Positions 36,158-45,510 are shown, counted from the first letter of the stretch. The stretch: 64,000 bases of DNA from Trebonia sp964581815 (GCA_964581815.1 CAZORE010000006.1:61077-125076); one strand, 5' to 3'. The notes: generated by a model not told the origin, from the letters alone. Made by a program: numbers and translations.

Positions 36158-36322
36158 ATTCTGGCCTCCCTGCCGATCGGTGCCTCATCCTGGCCGCCCG
36201 CTGGGCGCCCGGCGCCGCCCGGCGCCGTTCGCAGCTGTGACCAGGGGTCAATTTAACCTGCCGGACGGGCGCAGGCTATCCCCGGGGTGTTCCCCATACA
36301 CAAGGACTAGGTACCTTTGTTC

Positions 36323-36353
36323 CGTGGTCTAGACCAAAATGGACTAGACCACT
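36323..36353 (+). promoter_or_regulatory. Two adjacent DasR-type (dre) operator sites
   Basis: The first site holds TGGTCTAGACCA (36325-36336), the full inner dozen of the Streptomyces dre consensus ACTGGTCTAGACCACT. The second, AATGGACTAGACCACT (36338-36353), matches 14 of 16. Together they form a larger dyad centred on AAA (36337-36339), 47 nt before the phosphofructokinase start. Confidence 0.75.
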
Positions 36354-36399
36354 CCATTGGGAAATCCCGGCGTAACACGGAAACGGCAAGCTAGTGCAC

Positions 36400-37740
36400 A
36401 TGGCGAGTACCGCTGACCCGCTGTCAATCACGCACGCCGACCTGCGGGTCAGGCGCATTGGCGAGCCGTCCTTCCTGTCCCCGATGGCCGGGCTCGTCAA
36501 GGGCCGGCCGAGCTCACCGCACTACGTGCACGAGGCGGACCGGGTGCTGCTCGACGACACGCTTGTCGGGGCGGCGTCGCGGCTGTGCGGCGTGGCGGAG
36601 CTCCCCTCGCTCGAGCCGGGCGGGCCGCGCGAGTACATCTACTTCGACCCGTCACGCACCCGGGCCGCGATCGTGACCTGCGGCGGCCTGTGCCCCGGGC
36701 TGAACAACGTGATCCGCGGCCTGGTCCTCGAGCTCGCCGACAACTACGGGGTCACCGAGGTGCTCGGCTTTCGCGACGGCTTCCGCGGCATGGTCGACGA
36801 CGACCTGTTGCCGCTGGCGCTCAGCCGCGACGCGGTCGCCGACATCCACAACCGGGGCGGCACCATCCTCGGCACGTCGCGCGGCAACCAGGACCCGACC
36901 CGTATGGTGGCGACCCTGGAGCGCCACGGCGTCTCTCTGTTGTTCGTGATCGGCGGGGACGGCTCGCTGCGCGGCGCGGCGAAGATCGCCGACGAGGCGG
37001 ACCGGCGCGGCCTGGCGCTGTCCGTCATCGGCGTACCGAAGACGATCGACAACGACATCCCCTACCTCGACCAGAGCTTCGGCTTCCAGACGGCGTTCAC
37101 CCGGGCCACCGAATCGATCAAGTCCGCGCTTACCGAGGCGAGTTCCACGCCGAACGGCGTCGGCCTGGTCAAGGTGATGGGCAGGCACTCCGGGTTCATC
37201 GCCTGCTACGCGGCGCTGGCCAGCCATGACGTGGACTTCGTGCTGATACCCGAGATGCCGTTCCGCCTTGACGGGCCCGGCGGTTTCCTCGGCCGGCTGC
37301 GCGACCGGGTGCGGCGGCGGGGCCATGCCGTCGTGGTGGTGGCCGAGGGCGCAGGCCAGGACCTGTTCGAGTACGACGGCGCGGTGGACGCGTCAGGCAA
37401 CGCCCGGCTCGCGGACGTCGGCGGCCTGCTGCGGCAGCGGATCATCGCGGACTTCGCGGCCGCCGGGAAGGAGCTCAGCCTCCGCTACGTCGACCCGGGG
37501 TACGCGATCCGCAGCGTGCCGGCCAACGGCTGGGACGCGGTGTACTGCCTGCGGCTCGCGCAGGCCGCCGTGCACGCCGCGATGGCCGGGCGGACGGCGA
37601 TGATCGTCGGCCGGTGGCACGGGCGGTTCGTGCACATCCCGATTTCCGTCGCCACCGCGAGCCGCAACGAGGTCGACCCGGACGGCGACCTGTGGATGTC
37701 CGTGCTCGAGGCGACCGGCCAGCCGGTGCGCCTGGACTGA
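36400..37740 (+). CDS. ATP-dependent 6-phosphofructokinase
   Basis: Phosphorylates fructose 6-phosphate; 446 aa, longer than the 320-340 aa bacterial PfkA type and like the group III/plant-like class. It has TCGGLCPGLNNVIRG, GTSRGNQDP, GGDGS (185-189; Gly instead of the Asp of PPi enzymes, so ATP is the likely donor), PKTIDND with Asp as base (213-219) and MGRHSGFIA. ATG 36400 is used; an in-frame GTG two codons earlier is possible. Two dre-like sites upstream suggest control by aminosugar supply. Confidence 0.9.
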   Translation: MASTADPLSITHADLRVRRIGEPSFLSPMAGLVKGRPSSPHYVHEADRVLLDDTLVGAASRLCGVAELPSLEPGGPREYIYFDPSRTRAAIVTCGGLCPGLNNVIRGLVLELADNYGVTEVLGFRDGFRGMVDDDLLPLALSRDAVADIHNRGGTILGTSRGNQDPTRMVATLERHGVSLLFVIGGDGSLRGAAKIADEADRRGLALSVIGVPKTIDNDIPYLDQSFGFQTAFTRATESIKSALTEASSTPNGVGLVKVMGRHSGFIACYAALASHDVDFVLIPEMPFRLDGPGGFLGRLRDRVRRRGHAVVVVAEGAGQDLFEYDGAVDASGNARLADVGGLLRQRIIADFAAAGKELSLRYVDPGYAIRSVPANGWDAVYCLRLAQAAVHAAMAGRTAMIVGRWHGRFVHIPISVATASRNEVDPDGDLWMSVLEATGQPVRLD

Positions 37741-37767
37741 GCTCCGCGGTGCGGGCCAGCCCGGGAG

Positions 37768-38253
37768 CTAAGAGCCGAGGAGGTCGAGGATGACGGCGGC
37801 GATGTCCTCCGGGGAGCGGCCGTCAACGTCGACCGCGAGCGTCGCCACGGCGCGGTAGGCGGCCTGGCGGCCGGCGTAGACGTCGGCGATGTCGGGCCGA
37901 GCGAGCATCGGGCGGCCGCCGTCCCCGCCGACGCGGCGCCGGGCCTCGGCGTAGCCGACCCGCAGGAAGGCCACCGGCGCCTCGGCGAGCAGCTTCCTGG
38001 TCAGCGCGTGCTCGACCGCGCCGCCGCCGACCGCGAGCACGATGTCGGGGCCGGCCAGCAGGTCCGCGATGACCTGGTGTTCAAGCGCGCGGAAGCGGGC
38101 CTCGCCGTCGTCGGCGAAGATCTGCCTGATCGGCTTGCCTGCCCGGTCCTCGATGACGTGATCACTGTCGGTGAAGGGGACGCCGAGCTGCGCGGCGAGC
38201 AGGCGGCCGACCGTCGTCTTGCCCGCGCCCATGAACCCGACGAGGACGATCAT
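37768..38253 (-). CDS. aroK: Shikimate kinase (second copy)
   Basis: 161 aa. P-loop GFMGAGKTTVG (6-16), shikimate-binding Asp in FTDSD, Arg in EARFRALE, VGGGAV and the lid arginine in GGRPML are all present, making this the more canonical of the two kinases in the operon. Start overlaps the aroQ stop by ATGA. Last gene of aroC-aroK-aroB-aroQ-aroK. Confidence 0.9.
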   Translation of the reverse strand: MIVLVGFMGAGKTTVGRLLAAQLGVPFTDSDHVIEDRAGKPIRQIFADDGEARFRALEHQVIADLLAGPDIVLAVGGGAVEHALTRKLLAEAPVAFLRVGYAEARRRVGGDGGRPMLARPDIADVYAGRQAAYRAVATLAVDVDGRSPEDIAAVILDLLGS

Positions 38254-38720
38254 CCTTTGTCCAGCTCCGCCTTGATGGCGTGCAGCGCGAGGACGTACGA
38301 CTGGAAGCCGAAGCCGGCGATGATCCCGGTCGCCGAGCCGGTGATCACCGACTGGTGGCGGAAGCCCTCGCGGGCCGAGAGGTTGGAGATGTGCACCTCG
38401 ACGAGCGGCGCGGTCCGCATCTTCACCGCGTCCATCACGGCGATGGAGTAGTGGGTGAACGCGGCGGCGTTGAGGACCACGGGCAGGGCGTGGTCGCAGG
38501 CCTCGTGGATCCAGCCGATCAGCTGGCCCTCGAAGTCGGTCTGCCTGACGTCGACGTCGAGGCCGAGTTCCCGGCCGGTCCGCTGGCACAGGTCGGTCAG
38601 GTCGGCGTAGGTCGCCGTGCCGTAGATGGCCGGCTCGCGCTTGCCGAGGCGGCCGAGGTTCGGCCCGTTGAGCACGAGCACGCGGGTCGCCGGGGCACCG
38701 GGGCCGGCTTCGGCGGTCAT
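38250..38720 (-). CDS. aroQ: Type II 3-dehydroquinate dehydratase
   Basis: 156 aa flavodoxin-like enzyme forming 3-dehydroshikimate. It has VLVLNGPNLGRLGKREPAIYG with the catalytic Tyr, the lid with QTDFEGQLIGWIHEA, VEVHISN with catalytic His, and REGFRHQSV. The usual NPGAYTH segment reads LNAAAFTHYS, a mild departure at the substrate-binding loop. Coupled by ATGA overlaps to both neighbours. Confidence 0.94.
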   Translation of the reverse strand: MTAEAGPGAPATRVLVLNGPNLGRLGKREPAIYGTATYADLTDLCQRTGRELGLDVDVRQTDFEGQLIGWIHEACDHALPVVLNAAAFTHYSIAVMDAVKMRTAPLVEVHISNLSAREGFRHQSVITGSATGIIAGFGFQSYVLALHAIKAELDKG

Positions 38721-39793
38721 GCCGCCACCGCCTGGTAGGCCTCGGTCAGGAGGTCCTCAGGCGGGCTGTCGTAGATGACGGGGTTACCCACGCCGTCGAG
38801 TACTACCATGCGCAGCCGCGCGCCGCGGGCTTTCTTGTCCAGGGACATGGTCTCGCGCAGGGCCGGCCAGGCGGAGCGCGGGTAGCTGACCGGCAGCCCG
38901 ACCGAGGTAAGCAGCTCCTTGTGCAGCGCCACCTCCCGTTCGGTCAGCCGTCCCGACAGCCGGCCCACCTCGGCGGCGAACACCATGCCGATCGCCACCG
39001 CGTCACCGTGCCTGAAGGTGTAGCGCTCGAGTTTCTCGATGGCGTGCGCGAGCGTGTGCCCGTAGTTGAGGGTCTCCCGCAGGCCCGACTCGCGCAGGTC
39101 GGCGGAGACCACGCGGGCCTTCATCGCGATCGCCCGCTCGATGAGTTCCCTTGAGTGCTGCCCGTGCGGCGTGGCCGCGCCGTCCGGGTCCGCCGCCACC
39201 AGGCGCAGGATCTCGCCGTCGGCGATGAACCCCGCCTTGATCACCTCGGCGAGCCCCGCCACGTAGTCCTCGCGCGGCAGCGTCTCCAGGGTGGCCAGGT
39301 CGGCGAGCACGCCGGCGGGCGGGTGGAACGCGCCGACCAGGTTCTTGCCCGCCGCGATGTCGATCGCGGTCTTGCCGCCGACCGCGGCGTCGACCATGCC
39401 GAGCAGCGTGGTCGGCAGCAGCACGACGGGCACGCCGCGCAGCCAGGTCGCGGCGGCGAACCCGGCGAGGTCGGTCGCCGCTCCCCCGCCGATGCCCACC
39501 ACGCAGTCGGTCCTTGTCACCTTCGACTCGGCCAGCCACGACCAGAGCCTGGCGAGGGTGGCGACGTCCTTGGCGGCCTCGCCGGCCGGGACCTCGGTCA
39601 CTACCACCCGGTACCCGGCGTCGGCGAGCGCGCGGCAGGCCGGGCGGGCCACCGGGCCGAGCCGCTCGTCGTGGATAACCGCCGCCGTCTCCGCCCGCTT
39701 GCCCACAAGGCCGGGCAGCTCGCTCAGTATGCCGGTCCCGACGACCACCTCATACGGGTGCTCACCGGCGACCCCGATCCGCGTCTCGCTCAT
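38717..39793 (-). CDS. aroB: 3-dehydroquinate synthase
   Basis: NAD- and metal-dependent cyclisation of DAHP; 358 aa. Marks: VGIGGGAATDLAGFAAATWLRG, PTTLLGMVDAAVGGKTAIDI, the metal ligands in LAEVIKAGF and LNYGHTLAHAIE, and HGDAVAIGM. The ATG (39793) abuts the N-run, but the same ATGAGCGAG occurs on the far side overlapping the aroK stop, so the gene start is complete. Overlaps aroQ by 4 bp. Confidence 0.96.
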   Translation of the reverse strand: MSETRIGVAGEHPYEVVVGTGILSELPGLVGKRAETAAVIHDERLGPVARPACRALADAGYRVVVTEVPAGEAAKDVATLARLWSWLAESKVTRTDCVVGIGGGAATDLAGFAAATWLRGVPVVLLPTTLLGMVDAAVGGKTAIDIAAGKNLVGAFHPPAGVLADLATLETLPREDYVAGLAEVIKAGFIADGEILRLVAADPDGAATPHGQHSRELIERAIAMKARVVSADLRESGLRETLNYGHTLAHAIEKLERYTFRHGDAVAIGMVFAAEVGRLSGRLTEREVALHKELLTSVGLPVSYPRSAWPALRETMSLDKKARGARLRMVVLDGVGNPVIYDSPPEDLLTEAYQAVAA

Positions 39794-39893
39794 NNNNNNN
39801 NNNNNNNNNNNNNNNNNNNNNNNNNNNNNNNNNNNNNNNNNNNNNNNNNNNNNNNNNNNNNNNNNNNNNNNNNNNNNNNNNNNNNNNNNNNNN
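39794..39893. other. Assembly gap (100 N) with duplicated flanks
   Basis: The nine bases CTCGCTCAT occur directly on both sides (39785-39793 and 39894-39902). They encode the aroB start and overlap the aroK stop. Merging them gives a normal ATGA aroK-aroB overlap, so probably no sequence is missing. Confidence 0.85.
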
Positions 39894-39898
39894 CTCGC

Positions 39899-40474
39899 TC
39901 ATCCGCGCAGCCGCTTGGCCAGGTCGGCGGCCACCTCCTCGGGGGCCATTTCGTCGGTGGGCACGGTGAGCGACGCGAGCTCGGCGTAGACCGGCCGCCG
40001 TTCCTCGAGCATGGCGCGGAGCCGCCCGCGCGGGTTGCCGGGGATCACGACGCGGGGCCGGTCCATCCCGGTGCGCTTGGCCACGGTGGCGAACTCGGCC
40101 TCCAGGTAGACGACCACCTGCCCGGCGAGCATCCGCCGCACGTCGGGGTCGAGCACCGCGCCGCTGCCGAGCGCGAGCACACCGCCCGCGGCTTTCACTT
40201 GGTCAAGGCCGCTGGCGACGGCGCCGCGCTCGAACTCGCGGAACACCAGCTCGCCGTCGTCCACGAAGATGTCGCCGACCGGCTTGCCCGCCGCCCTGGC
40301 GACCAGCGCGTCGGTGTCCGCGAACGGCACGCCGAGCTCGGCGGCGAGCAGCGCGCCGACCGCCGACTTGCCCGCCGTCGGCGGCCCGATGAGCACGACA
40401 CCGCGGCCGGCTTCCCGCCGCGGTGCCTGGCCTTCCCCGTGCGGGCCTGGGGCGGTACCCTGGCCGGCCATCAC
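39899..40474 (-). CDS. aroK: Shikimate kinase (first copy)
   Basis: 191 aa with a 25-residue N-terminal extension. P-loop GPPTAGKSAVG, FADTDALV, the shikimate-contact FREFERG and ERRPVYAELA are present, but the usual GGG of the shikimate site reads LALGSGAVL. Overlaps aroC (ATGA) upstream and, once the gap is closed, aroB downstream. Possibly the less canonical of two kinases in one operon. Confidence 0.9.
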   Translation of the reverse strand: MMAGQGTAPGPHGEGQAPRREAGRGVVLIGPPTAGKSAVGALLAAELGVPFADTDALVARAAGKPVGDIFVDDGELVFREFERGAVASGLDQVKAAGGVLALGSGAVLDPDVRRMLAGQVVVYLEAEFATVAKRTGMDRPRVVIPGNPRGRLRAMLEERRPVYAELASLTVPTDEMAPEEVAADLAKRLRG

Positions 40475-41652
40475 GAGATCACCAGGCCCTTGAGGTAGCC
40501 TTCCGCGTTCCTGCGCAGCTCTTCGACGGTGTCGCCGCCGAACTTCTCCGTCGCCGCCTCCGCGAGCACCAGCGCGGCCATCGCCTCGGCGACCACGCCG
40601 GCCGCGGGCACCGCGGTGACGTCGCTGCGCTGGTTGATCGCCTTGGCCGACTCACCGGTCACCACGTCGATCGTCTCGAGCGCGCGAGGCACGGTCGAGA
40701 TCGGCTTCATCGCGGCCCGCACCCGGAGCACCTCGCCGGTGGACATGCCGCCCTCGATGCCGCCGGCCCGGTTGGTACGCCGGTGCACGCCGTCGGGGCC
40801 AAGGTAGATCTCGTCGTGCGCGCCGGAGCCGCGGCGGCCGGCGGTGGTGAACCCGTCACCGAACTCCACTCCCTTGAACGCCTGGACGGAGATCAGCGCG
40901 CCGGCGAGCCGCGCGTCGAGCTTCCTGTCCCACTGGGTGAAGCTGCCGAGTCCGGGCGGCAGCCCGTACACCACGACCTCGACCACGCCGCCTAGCGTGT
41001 CGCCTTCCTTGCGGGCCGCGTCGACCTCCGCGACCATCCGGGCGGAGGTCTCCGCGTCCGCGCAGCGCACCGGGTCGGAGTCGATCCGCGCCAGGTCACC
41101 CGGGGTCGGCGGCGGGGTGCCTTCCGGCACGGCGACCGAGCCGAGCGCCACCACGTGCGAGACGATCTCGACACCGAGGGCCTGCTCGAGCATCCGCCGC
41201 GCGACCTCGCCGAGCGCGACCCGCGCGGCCGTCTCCCGCGCGCTCGCCCGCTCAAGCACGGGCCGGGCGTCGGCGTGCCCGAACTTCTGCATGCCCGCGA
41301 GGTCGGCGTGGCCGGGCCGCGGCCGGGTCAGCGGGGCGTTGCGCGCCTGCCGGTCCAGCTCGTCGGCGGCCACCGGGTCGGGCGACATCACCGTCTCCCA
41401 CTTGGGCCACTCGGTGTTGCCGACCCGGATGGCGACCGGCCCGCCGAGCGTGACCCCGTGCCGCACGCCCCCGGTGAGCTCGACCTCGTCCTGCTCGAAC
41501 TTCATCCGCGCGCCCCGGCCGTAGCCGGCCCGCCGCCGCGCGAGCGCCGCGGCCACGTCCGCGCTGGTGACCCGCACCCCCGCCGGCACGCCGTCACAGA
41601 TCGCCGCGAGCGCCTTCCCGTGCGATTCTCCCGCCGTCAGCCACCGAAACAT
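40471..41652 (-). CDS. aroC: Chorismate synthase
   Basis: FMN-dependent last step to chorismate; 393 aa. It opens MFRWLTAGESHGKAL, has RPRPGHADLAGMQKFG, RASARETAARVALG and the C-terminal RSDVTAVPAAGVVAEAM. ATG 41652 is chosen (AGGGTGA upstream; conserved start). First gene of the aro operon. Confidence 0.97.
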   Translation of the reverse strand: MFRWLTAGESHGKALAAICDGVPAGVRVTSADVAAALARRRAGYGRGARMKFEQDEVELTGGVRHGVTLGGPVAIRVGNTEWPKWETVMSPDPVAADELDRQARNAPLTRPRPGHADLAGMQKFGHADARPVLERASARETAARVALGEVARRMLEQALGVEIVSHVVALGSVAVPEGTPPPTPGDLARIDSDPVRCADAETSARMVAEVDAARKEGDTLGGVVEVVVYGLPPGLGSFTQWDRKLDARLAGALISVQAFKGVEFGDGFTTAGRRGSGAHDEIYLGPDGVHRRTNRAGGIEGGMSTGEVLRVRAAMKPISTVPRALETIDVVTGESAKAINQRSDVTAVPAAGVVAEAMAALVLAEAATEKFGGDTVEELRRNAEGYLKGLVIS

Positions 41653-41681
41653 GCTGTTCACCCTACCGGCAGCGCGCCGTC

Positions 41682-42410
41682 TTACTTCTGGTGCCGTCGG
41701 CCAAAGCGGACCGCGATGCCGCTGCGCAGGCGGGGGGCGAGGCGGGCGGCGATCGCCTCGGCGGTGACCCGGGCGCCTGCCGGGTCGGCCGCGGCGAGCG
41801 TAACGGTCAGCTCGGCGTCGGGACCGCCTGACTCGAGGGTGAAGTCACGGGTGACCGCCTCGACCTGCGCGCGGACGTCGGGGTCCAGGTGCGGCGGCGG
41901 CAGCGGAGCGCCGCCGGCCAGCGCCGCGAGCCGGGCGCCCTCGATCACCAGCGGGACCGGGCCCGCCACGTCGATCACCACCGCGTCGGCCTGCTCAGCC
42001 GCCACGGCGGGCCACAGCCGGGCGGCGGGAACGGGGACGGGGCGCGCGTCCGCGCGCCACCGCCTGATCGCCTCGGTGCCGGTGAACGCGATGACCGCCT
42101 TGCGGCCGTCGTTGCCGATCAGCGTCGGCAACGCCATCTCTGTCTCCTTCTCCCCAGCGCTCCCGGGGGCCGCGGCATCGCCGGATGCCGCACCGCCGTG
42201 CCGCTCGCAGCCTGGCGGAGGCGTCCCAGGGTCACTCGGCGGGGCGCCCGGCTCGACCGGAACCGCGACCACGGGCACGAGCAGGCGGGTCGCGGCGACG
42301 GCGGTCAGCGCCGCGTGCTCCGTCGCCTGGCCCGCGGCGTAAGCGGACAGGACCGCGGTTACCGCCGGGTCCGCGCCGCCGGAATCGCCCGCTGGTCTGG
42401 TCACTGGCAC
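41682..42410 (-). CDS. SseB-family protein
   Basis: About 242 aa from GTG 42410 (start uncertain; a second GTG lies two codons in). Two SseB-like halves: an N-terminal helix region (SAYAAGQATEHAALTAVAAT) with a Pro/Gly-rich insertion, then the LPTLIGNDGRKAVIAFTGTE core strand pair and RLWPAVAAEQADAVVIDVAGPVP. SseB domains occur in actinobacterial accessory proteins of unknown role. It is 30 nt before aroC and could be co-transcribed. Confidence 0.75.
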   Translation of the reverse strand: MPVTRPAGDSGGADPAVTAVLSAYAAGQATEHAALTAVAATRLLVPVVAVPVEPGAPPSDPGTPPPGCERHGGAASGDAAAPGSAGEKETEMALPTLIGNDGRKAVIAFTGTEAIRRWRADARPVPVPAARLWPAVAAEQADAVVIDVAGPVPLVIEGARLAALAGGAPLPPPHLDPDVRAQVEAVTRDFTLESGGPDAELTVTLAAADPAGARVTAEAIAARLAPRLRSGIAVRFGRRHQK

Positions 42411-42683
42411 AGGGCCGACCCTACCGCCGCGGGCCGGCGCAGACGTGGCGGCCTGTCGGCGGGCGGTGTGACGGCCCGCGCGCCGGGGCCGGCGACGGAT
42501 ACTGAATGTAGTGAAACCCATGAAAGGTGTATTTAACGGTGAGTATCGTCAAACTGCACGGCAGAATCGGTTGAGCGCACGTTCCGAATGTGGGAGTCTC
42601 TTGACCTGCAGCGATGTGCAGGCCACCACCAGGGCACCAGTTGTGCGGACCTGAACTACGGCGCAGGGGGAAGGAGGGGATCC

Positions 42684-43112
42684 GTGGGTTCGCCAAGCGA
42701 GCCGGCGCAAGCCGCGCGGATACTTCCCGGTACGCCGATGCGAAAGGTGGTACCGCCCCGGATGGTCGGCCCGTACATGAGCGGCCAGCGCGGGGTGATC
42801 GCCGGGTACGTCCACCGGGCCCGCGACGTGATCTTGCGCACCCCGGTGGACGCGTTCTACGCGCTCGGCCTCGGCTACGAGGGATCCGACTTCACGCCTG
42901 AGATGACCGAACTGTTCTTCCTGTGCTGGCAGGCGAGGGAGATAGACGGGTACGTGCCAGTCAGCGCGCGCGGCGTGCCCGGGCGCGCGGAGTTCTACCT
43001 GGAACCGATCCAGATACCGGTCGGCACCTCGCTGTGCCGGCTTGCGGACGCGGGCGAGGAACCAGTCGCCCGGTATGACGGGCTGGCCTGGCGACAGCTG
43101 AGGGAGGGGTAA
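42684..43112 (+). CDS. Conserved hypothetical protein (142 aa)
   Basis: GTG 42684 has GGAGGGG at ideal spacing. No known domain is recognised. The core (residues 25-140) looks like a compact alpha/beta fold: TPVDAFYALGLGYEGSDFTP, FFLCWQAREIDGYVPVS, EFYLEPIQIPVGTSLCRL. The next gene starts 6 nt later on the same strand, so the two are surely co-transcribed and probably act together. Confidence 0.75.
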   Translation: MGSPSEPAQAARILPGTPMRKVVPPRMVGPYMSGQRGVIAGYVHRARDVILRTPVDAFYALGLGYEGSDFTPEMTELFFLCWQAREIDGYVPVSARGVPGRAEFYLEPIQIPVGTSLCRLADAGEEPVARYDGLAWRQLREG

Positions 43113-43118
43113 GTCCCC

Positions 43119-45454
43119 ATGCGATACCGGCTCATGGCCTCGTACCTCGGCGCTTCCTACCAGGCGGCGGTGGGGCCCTCCGATCACGACGTCACGTTGT
43201 TCGCCGCGCCGCCGCCACCGGAAGAGCACGGCTTCTCCCCCGCGCCCGGCGGCATCTGGCGCAAGCAGGTGCGCCTTAACGATCTCGACGCGCTGTGGGA
43301 GTCGCGGCCCATCGGCTCCTATCACGGCGAGCCGTGCCTGGTGCTCGACGACCTCGGCGACCGGCTGCACATCGTCTACCTTGGCATGGACGAGAAGCGC
43401 GCCGCCCAGCTCGGCTACTGGGAGGTCGACCGCGGCGTCTTCGAGGTGGTCGTGCCCCGGCACGACATCACCGACCTGGCCGAGGAACGGCACGAGTTCC
43501 CGATCGCACTGCTGCTTTCCGCGCTGCCGCGGGCGCTCGGGTCCGGGGCCCCCGCCGGCGCCGGGCGCGGGTTCGACCAGAACGTGACGGGACCCGCCTC
43601 CGGCGGCCCTCCCGGCGGCTCTGTGCCCGGCGGGCCGACCGGGTGGAACGGCTCGACGGCCGCACCACAGCCGGCCCGCGGCCAGCTCCCGGTCGGCAGC
43701 CAGGCCCAGCTACCGCAGGCACCGCTCCCGCAGGCCCAGTCCTCACAGGTCCAACTTCAGCAGGCCCAACTTCAGCAGGCCCAGTCTCAGGCCCAGCAGG
43801 CACAAGCCCAGCAGGCACAAGCCCAGCAGGCACAAGCCCAGCAGGCACAAGCCCAGCAGGNNNNNNNNNNNNNNNNNNNNNNNNNNNNNNNNNNNNNNNN
43901 NNNNNNNNNNNNNNNNNNNNNNNNNNNNNNNNNNNNNNNNNNNNNNNNNNNNNNNNNNNNCAGGCCCAGCAGGCACAGCTCCCTCCGGGTCAAGTCCCCG
44001 CGCGGCAGCAGCCTGCGGCGGCGGGGCAGCAGTTCCCGCCGTCCGGCCCGTACCAGCTTCCCGCCGGCCCGGAGCGCGGCGCGGGACTGCCGGGCGCTCC
44101 GGCCCCGGCAGCGCCGGGCGGCGCGCCCGGCGCACAGGGAGTTCCCTCGTCTGGTGAGGCGGCGTCGCCGGGCGCCGCGCCGCAGCTTCGCGGCGGGCAG
44201 CAGTTCCCGGGGATGGCGGCGGGCCCAGGCACGCCGTACGCGCCCGCCGTCCAGCCTGGTCTCCAGCCCGGTGTCCAGGGAGCACAGCCCGCGGCCATGA
44301 ACCAGGCACCGCCGCCCGTCGGGCCGACGTCGCCGAGCAGGCCGCAGCTGCCCATGGCGCAGCAGGCACCGGGAGCCCAGCCATCCCCTGGGCCACAGCA
44401 GCCGTTTGCACAGCAGTTCCCGCAGCCCTCGCCGCAGGCACCGGCCACGGGTCAGGGCACCGGACCACAGCAGGCGTCGCCGGCCCGGCCTTCGCCCGCG
44501 CAGCCTTCGCTGGCTCAGCCTTCGCTGGCTCAGCCCGCACAGTCGCCGACGCCGGCGGCCTCCTCGGCCCAACCGACGCCGGCGCCTGCCGCCGTGGCGG
44601 CGTGGCACGGCTCGCCCGCGCCGGACGGCAGCGGCACCTGGTACTTCCAGCCCGGCCCCGATCCTGCGGGTGCGGCGGCTAGCGGCTACCAGGTCAGCGG
44701 GATGCCGCAGAACGGTTATGCCCAGCCCGACCAGGGCGCCGTCCAAGGCAGCGGCCAGGGCACGTCGCCCGGGCACCCCGCCGGGACGCAGCAGTACGCA
44801 TCGCCGGCACCGCAGCCCCCCGGCCCCGCGTACCAGCAGGCGCCGACCGCCGCCGAGCAGTCGCAGCAGGCCCCGCTTCCCGTCGCTCAGCCTGCGGGGA
44901 CGGCGAGCCGCGCCGAGCCCGCGGCCGCGGCCATGACCTCGGTACCGCAGACGCTGCCCCCGGTCGCGGCGGCGGCCACGCCGCCGTCCGGGCCGGGCAC
45001 GATTCCGCTGGCGGTGCCGGAGCCCCCGCCGGCCCCGGTGTCAGCGGCCTCCCCGGCGGAGGTCAGCCGGACCGGCCCGCTCGCCCCGTCGCCGTCGCCG
45101 TCGCCCGGGCAGCAGTCGTCCGCCGGCCTGGCGGCCGGGGCGCTGGGCAAGCTGACCGGCGCGGTCCGGGGCCGTCGCGCGGCACGCAAGCCGCGGCTTG
45201 CCATGTCCGCGATCTTCGCTGACCTGGTGGACATGGCGGATATCCCGCGGTCCGCCTATGCGGTCGATGAAGAGGTCACCGGCGCCATGTGCCTGTTCAA
45301 GATGGACGGCGGTTACGAGGTCTTCAGCTGCGCGGAAGACGCGCGGCATGAGGTTCGGTTCTTCGAAGAGGAGGAATCGGCGTACTTCTACCTGTTCGGG
45401 GTGCTGGCGGCGGAGGCGCTGCGTAACGGCCGACTGAGCCCGCGGCACGGCTAG
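43119..45454 (+). CDS. Two-domain protein with a long Q/A/P-rich linker, interrupted by an assembly gap
   Basis: The N-terminal domain (residues 1-145: MRYRLMASYLGASYQ..., LVLDDLGDRLHIVYLGMDEK, YWEVDRGVFEVVV) and the C-terminal domain (last 85 or so: MSAIFADLVDMADIPRSAYA, CLFKMDGGYEVFSC, FFEEEESAYFYLFGVLAAEAL) are globular. Between them lies a linker of over 450 residues made of Gln, Ala and Pro, including 15-bp tandem units encoding QAQAQ. Left and right parts are in different raw frames only because of the 100-N gap at 43861-43960; joining on the shared CAGG restores one frame. No family recognised. Confidence 0.75.
43861..43960. other. Assembly gap (100 N) inside a tandem repeat
   Basis: Falls within repeats of CAGGCACAAGCCCAG. 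Unit number, and so linker length, is unknown. Confidence 0.9.
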
Positions 45455-45467
45455 CCCTTCCGCGACC

Positions 45468-45510
45468 TTTGCCGCCGACTCGGCGGCCCGCCGCCGTCGG
45501 CGGCAAAATA
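45468..45510 (+). terminator. Intrinsic terminator after the Q/A-rich protein gene
   Basis: TTTGCCGCCGAC (45468-45479) and GTCGGCGGCAAA (45496-45507) are perfect 12-bp arms with a 16-nt loop, 13 nt past the stop codon. Confidence 0.75.

Noticed and set aside
43795..43860. CRISPR-like array
   Set aside because: Units are contiguous 15-mers in a coding frame with no spacers and no cas genes.
43119..45454. Frameshifted pseudogene
   Set aside because: The phase change coincides with the 100-N placeholder, and joining on the shared CAGG restores one frame.
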